NCBI GenBank assembly: GCA_023415845.1
Contig: JAEZJB010000181.1
Location: forward strand, 1-8,449
Length of the DNA: 8,449 bases
Source: Chloroflexota bacterium
GTDB taxonomy: Bacteria > Chloroflexota > Chloroflexia > Thermomicrobiales > UBA6265
Direction: 5' to 3'
Shown: positions 5,931 through 8,449 of the stretch, one piece after another
Numbering within the stretch: the stretch's first letter is position 1
How the letters are laid out: each line of letters begins with the position of its first letter
Made by a program: the position numbers and the translations under genes
The notes under the pieces: generated by a model
The model's database searches: none
What the model was told of the DNA's origin: nothing
What the model saw: only the letters and a program-made list of their open reading frames with translations

Positions 5931-6017
5931 TCCGAGTGAGCGCATCCGTGCGAAGCTACTGACATGACGTCACCGGCCGTGCCGACATACCTGAAGAATT
6001 GAAGGGAACGACCTTCC

Positions 6018-8282
6018 ATGGCGACCACGTACAACTCTGTTGGCAAGCGAGCACGACGACTCGATGCACCGCCGAAGCTGAACGGAACGGAAGTCTTCAC
6101 CGCCGACATGCGGATTCCGGGCATGCTTCACGCCCGGATCGTGGGCAGCACCTACGCTCACGCCCGAATCAACGGGGTGGACGCATCGGCGGCGCTGGCG
6201 GTACCAGGGGTCGAAGCCGTGCTGACGGCTGCCGACCTGCCGGTGCGGCTCGACGAGCATGGCAATCCGACCGCCAACCTGCTGGCAGGCGACGAAGCGC
6301 TGCACGTGGGACACCCGATCGCCCTCGTGCTGGCGACCTCTGAAGCGGCTGCCGAAGACGGCTTGGAGCTGGTCGAGGTCGACTACGAACCGCTCGATGT
6401 CGTGCATGACCTCTTCGAGGCGGTATCGTCCGACTCGCCGAGGGTGAGTGTGGGCAGTGGCGCCTTCGAGGAAGAGGCCGCCATGCACAATGCCGACGCC
6501 GCGACGGGCAATGACAGCGGCGAGACGCTTCCGCCCAACGTCTCGAGCTCGGTGAACTTCGAGCGCGGTGACGTGGCGAAGGGTTTTGCCGAAGCCGATG
6601 AGATCGTCGAACTCGACCTCTCGTCGATTTCGGTGCACCAGGGCTACATCGAACCGCAGGTGGCACTGGTGGTGCCGGAGCGCACCGGCAAGCTGGACGT
6701 CTACACCAGCACGCAGGGTGCCTTCCACGGACGAAACAAGGTCGCCTCGACTTTGGGGATGCCGATCGAGGACGTCAACATCGTCCCGATGCCGGTTGGC
6801 GGTGGATTCGGCGGCAAGTTCGTCCTGATCGAGCCGCTGGTGGCAGCGGCAGCGAAGGCGGTCAATCGCCCGGTGCTGCTCTCCTATACCCGGACCGACG
6901 ACTTCCTGGCCGGCAATCCGGCACCGGAATGCAAGATCCACATCAAGCTCGGTGCCAAGCACGACGGGACCATCACCGCGCTCGAAAGTCACCTGATCTT
7001 CGACTCGGGATCGGCTCCCGGCTCGCCGCTGTCGATTGCGGCAATTCTGCTCGGTGGCTACTACAAATTCCCGAACCTGAAGATCACGGGATACGAAACG
7101 CAGACGCACCGACCAAGTTCGGGATCGTATCGTGCGCCGGGCGCCCAGCAGGGAACGTTCGCGATCGAGTCCGCGCTGGACGAGATTGCCCGGAAGCTGG
7201 ATATCGATCCGATTGAGATCCGGCTGAAGAACTGCGCCGAAGAAGGCGACCAGCGCCCGAACGGTGGCCCCTGGCCGAAGATCGGCCTGCGCGAGACCAT
7301 CGAAGCCCTGAAGGCGCACCCGTTGTGGCAGCAGCGCGAGGAGCGTCGGGCGGCCGGGCACGGCATCGGGATCGCCGTCGGCGGCTGGCCAGGAGGCGTG
7401 GAACCAGCCACAGCGTCCTGCCGACTCGACTCTGACGGCAAGCTGACGGTGGTGCTCGGTTCGGTCGACCTCAATGGCACAAACACCACGTTCGCGCAGA
7501 TTGCGGCGGAAGAACTTGGCACCAGCATCGACGATGTCCGGGTGCGGACGGCGGACACCGACTCGGCGCCATTTGCCGGTGGCACCGGGGGTTCGAAGAT
7601 CACCTACACAGTGGGACCGGCGGTGCAGAAGGCCGTGGCCGACGCAGTCGACCAGATCAAGCAGATTGCGGCGAAGAAGCTCGAAGTTGCGGTAGACGAT
7701 CTCGAAATGGTGGACGGCTCGGTGCAGGTTCGCGGCGTTCCGGGCGCGAGCGTCTCGCTGAAGGAAGTCGCCGAACTCAGCCTGGCAATGACCGGCGGCA
7801 ACGAACCGGTCTACGGACGCGGTGGTTCGGGGATCGCCACGAGTTCGCCAGGCTTCGCGGCGCACCTCGCCGAAGTGACCGTCGACGACCTGACCGGCGA
7901 AGTGAAGGTCACGAACTACGTGGCCGCGCAGGACGTCGGGTTCGCAATCAATCCGGCATCGGTGGAAGGCCAGATCCACGGCGGCGTGGCGCAGGGGATT
8001 GGCTGGGCGCTCTACGAAGGGATTGGCTATGACGCCGACGGCCAGCCGGATGCCTCGACGCTGATGGACTACGCGCTTCCGCGCTCGACGATGATCCCGA
8101 ACATGGATGTGCTGCTGGTTGAAGTCGCCTCCGACTCGGGACCTTACGGCGCCAAGGGTGTTGGTGAGCCACCGGCAATTCCGGGCGCGGCGGCCGTGGC
8201 GAACGCGATTCGCGACGCGGTCGGAGCACGGATGACGACCCTGCCGATCCGGGCAGCGGACGTGCTGGCCGGGATCGAGTAG
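6018..8282 (+). CDS. Xanthine dehydrogenase-family molybdopterin-binding large subunit
   Basis: This is the catalytic subunit of a molybdenum hydroxylase, which hydroxylates or oxidises a carbon using water and passes electrons to FeS and FAD partners. The 754 residues cover the two Mo domains: the a/b hammerhead from about 18 to 130, then the cofactor-binding part. Motifs are HQGYIEP (207-213), GGGFGGK (261-267), YRAPGAQQ (371-378), GQIHGGVAQGIG (651-662) and GAKGVGEPPA (711-720), with Glu717 as the expected catalytic base. YRAPGA replaces the AYRCSFR loop of form I CO dehydrogenase, so it is not CoxL. The usual GQG segment reads DLNGTN (484-489). It has no 2Fe-2S or FAD domain, and neither partner gene is adjacent: upstream is the small protein and downstream is recN. 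The start ATG has GGGA ten bases before it. The substrate cannot be named. Family confidence is high. Confidence 0.93.
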   Translation: MATTYNSVGKRARRLDAPPKLNGTEVFTADMRIPGMLHARIVGSTYAHARINGVDASAALAVPGVEAVLTAADLPVRLDEHGNPTANLLAGDEALHVGHPIALVLATSEAAAEDGLELVEVDYEPLDVVHDLFEAVSSDSPRVSVGSGAFEEEAAMHNADAATGNDSGETLPPNVSSSVNFERGDVAKGFAEADEIVELDLSSISVHQGYIEPQVALVVPERTGKLDVYTSTQGAFHGRNKVASTLGMPIEDVNIVPMPVGGGFGGKFVLIEPLVAAAAKAVNRPVLLSYTRTDDFLAGNPAPECKIHIKLGAKHDGTITALESHLIFDSGSAPGSPLSIAAILLGGYYKFPNLKITGYETQTHRPSSGSYRAPGAQQGTFAIESALDEIARKLDIDPIEIRLKNCAEEGDQRPNGGPWPKIGLRETIEALKAHPLWQQREERRAAGHGIGIAVGGWPGGVEPATASCRLDSDGKLTVVLGSVDLNGTNTTFAQIAAEELGTSIDDVRVRTADTDSAPFAGGTGGSKITYTVGPAVQKAVADAVDQIKQIAAKKLEVAVDDLEMVDGSVQVRGVPGASVSLKEVAELSLAMTGGNEPVYGRGGSGIATSSPGFAAHLAEVTVDDLTGEVKVTNYVAAQDVGFAINPASVEGQIHGGVAQGIGWALYEGIGYDADGQPDASTLMDYALPRSTMIPNMDVLLVEVASDSGPYGAKGVGEPPAIPGAAAVANAIRDAVGARMTTLPIRAADVLAGIE

Positions 8283-8305
8283 GGCGACGTGATGGTCGAT
8301 GATGG

Positions 8306-8323
8306 TGGAGTTCCCGGACTCCA
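8306..8323 (+). other. Small hairpin between the hydroxylase gene and recN
   Basis: TGGAGT (8306-8311) and ACTCCA (8318-8323) pair perfectly around a 6-base loop. The following bases have no T-run, so a terminator is only weakly supported. It lies in the 63-base gap before recN. Confidence 0.25.
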
Positions 8324-8345
8324 GTTGTAACGAGGGCAACCTGCA

Positions 8346-8449
8346 ATGCTGCTGGAACTGTCCATCCGGAACTTCGCCATTATCGAAGAGACCAGCATCC
8401 AGTTCTCCGAGGGCCTGAACGTCCTGACGGGAGAGACCGGTGCCGGAAA
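8346..8449 (+). CDS. recN: DNA repair protein RecN, N-terminal fragment (runs off the right edge)
   Basis: RecN is an SMC-like ATPase that acts early in double-strand-break repair by recombination. The first 34 codons are visible: MLLELSIRNFAIIEE opens as typical RecN, and GLNVLTGETGAG (23-34), continuing into an incomplete AA- codon for Lys, is the start of the Walker A motif. The start ATG at 8346 has GAGGG about nine bases upstream. The coiled coil, Walker B and the rest lie outside the window. It follows the hydroxylase gene by 63 bases, so co-transcription is possible but unproven. Confidence 0.9.
   Translation, partial: MLLELSIRNFAIIEETSIQFSEGLNVLTGETGAG

Noticed and set aside
5970..8339. 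Minus-strand open frame of 789 codons opposite the molybdenum hydroxylase gene
   Set aside because: It mirrors the codon bias of the real gene in GC-rich DNA, is Arg/His/Val-rich, and has no recognisable domain.

Overview
The window reads as chromosomal DNA of a GC-rich (roughly 60 % by eye) free-living bacterium. The sequence flavour of the IleS N-terminus, the DUF2085 membrane protein and the NERD-like protein next to holB is most like Chloroflexota, perhaps a Thermomicrobia-type lineage. That placement is an inference from remembered family resemblance, not from a search. I see no mobile element, CRISPR array, tRNA, rRNA or phage gene.

Layout. On the minus strand, 1-998 is the N-terminal part of isoleucyl-tRNA synthetase (ileS), running off the left edge. 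Upstream of it lies a candidate extended -10 promoter, with an inverted repeat just upstream of it, and a leader of about 175 nt containing four hairpins. The last hairpin is followed by a short T-run and looks like an attenuator. A gene-poor stretch (about 1228-1606) holds short AATTC-based tandem repeats and a GC hairpin. A minus-strand PAP2-family membrane phosphatase gene follows (1607-2359). From 2598 everything reads on the plus strand: a DUF2085 multi-membrane protein, a two-TM protein with a degenerate NERD-like domain whose stop overlaps the start of holB (DNA polymerase III delta'), a small protein of about 100 residues, a molybdenum hydroxylase large subunit of the xanthine dehydrogenase family without its usual partner subunits, and the first 34 codons of recN at the right edge.

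Functional picture. This is mostly housekeeping and information processing (IleS, HolB, RecN) interleaved with membrane and accessory proteins. The only strongly coupled pair is the NERD-like gene with holB (overlap TGATG). The most interesting non-coding feature is the ileS leader. It has mutually exclusive pairings that could switch a terminator on and off, and it lacks a canonical T-box core on the sense strand. I did not find a clearly novel multi-gene system.
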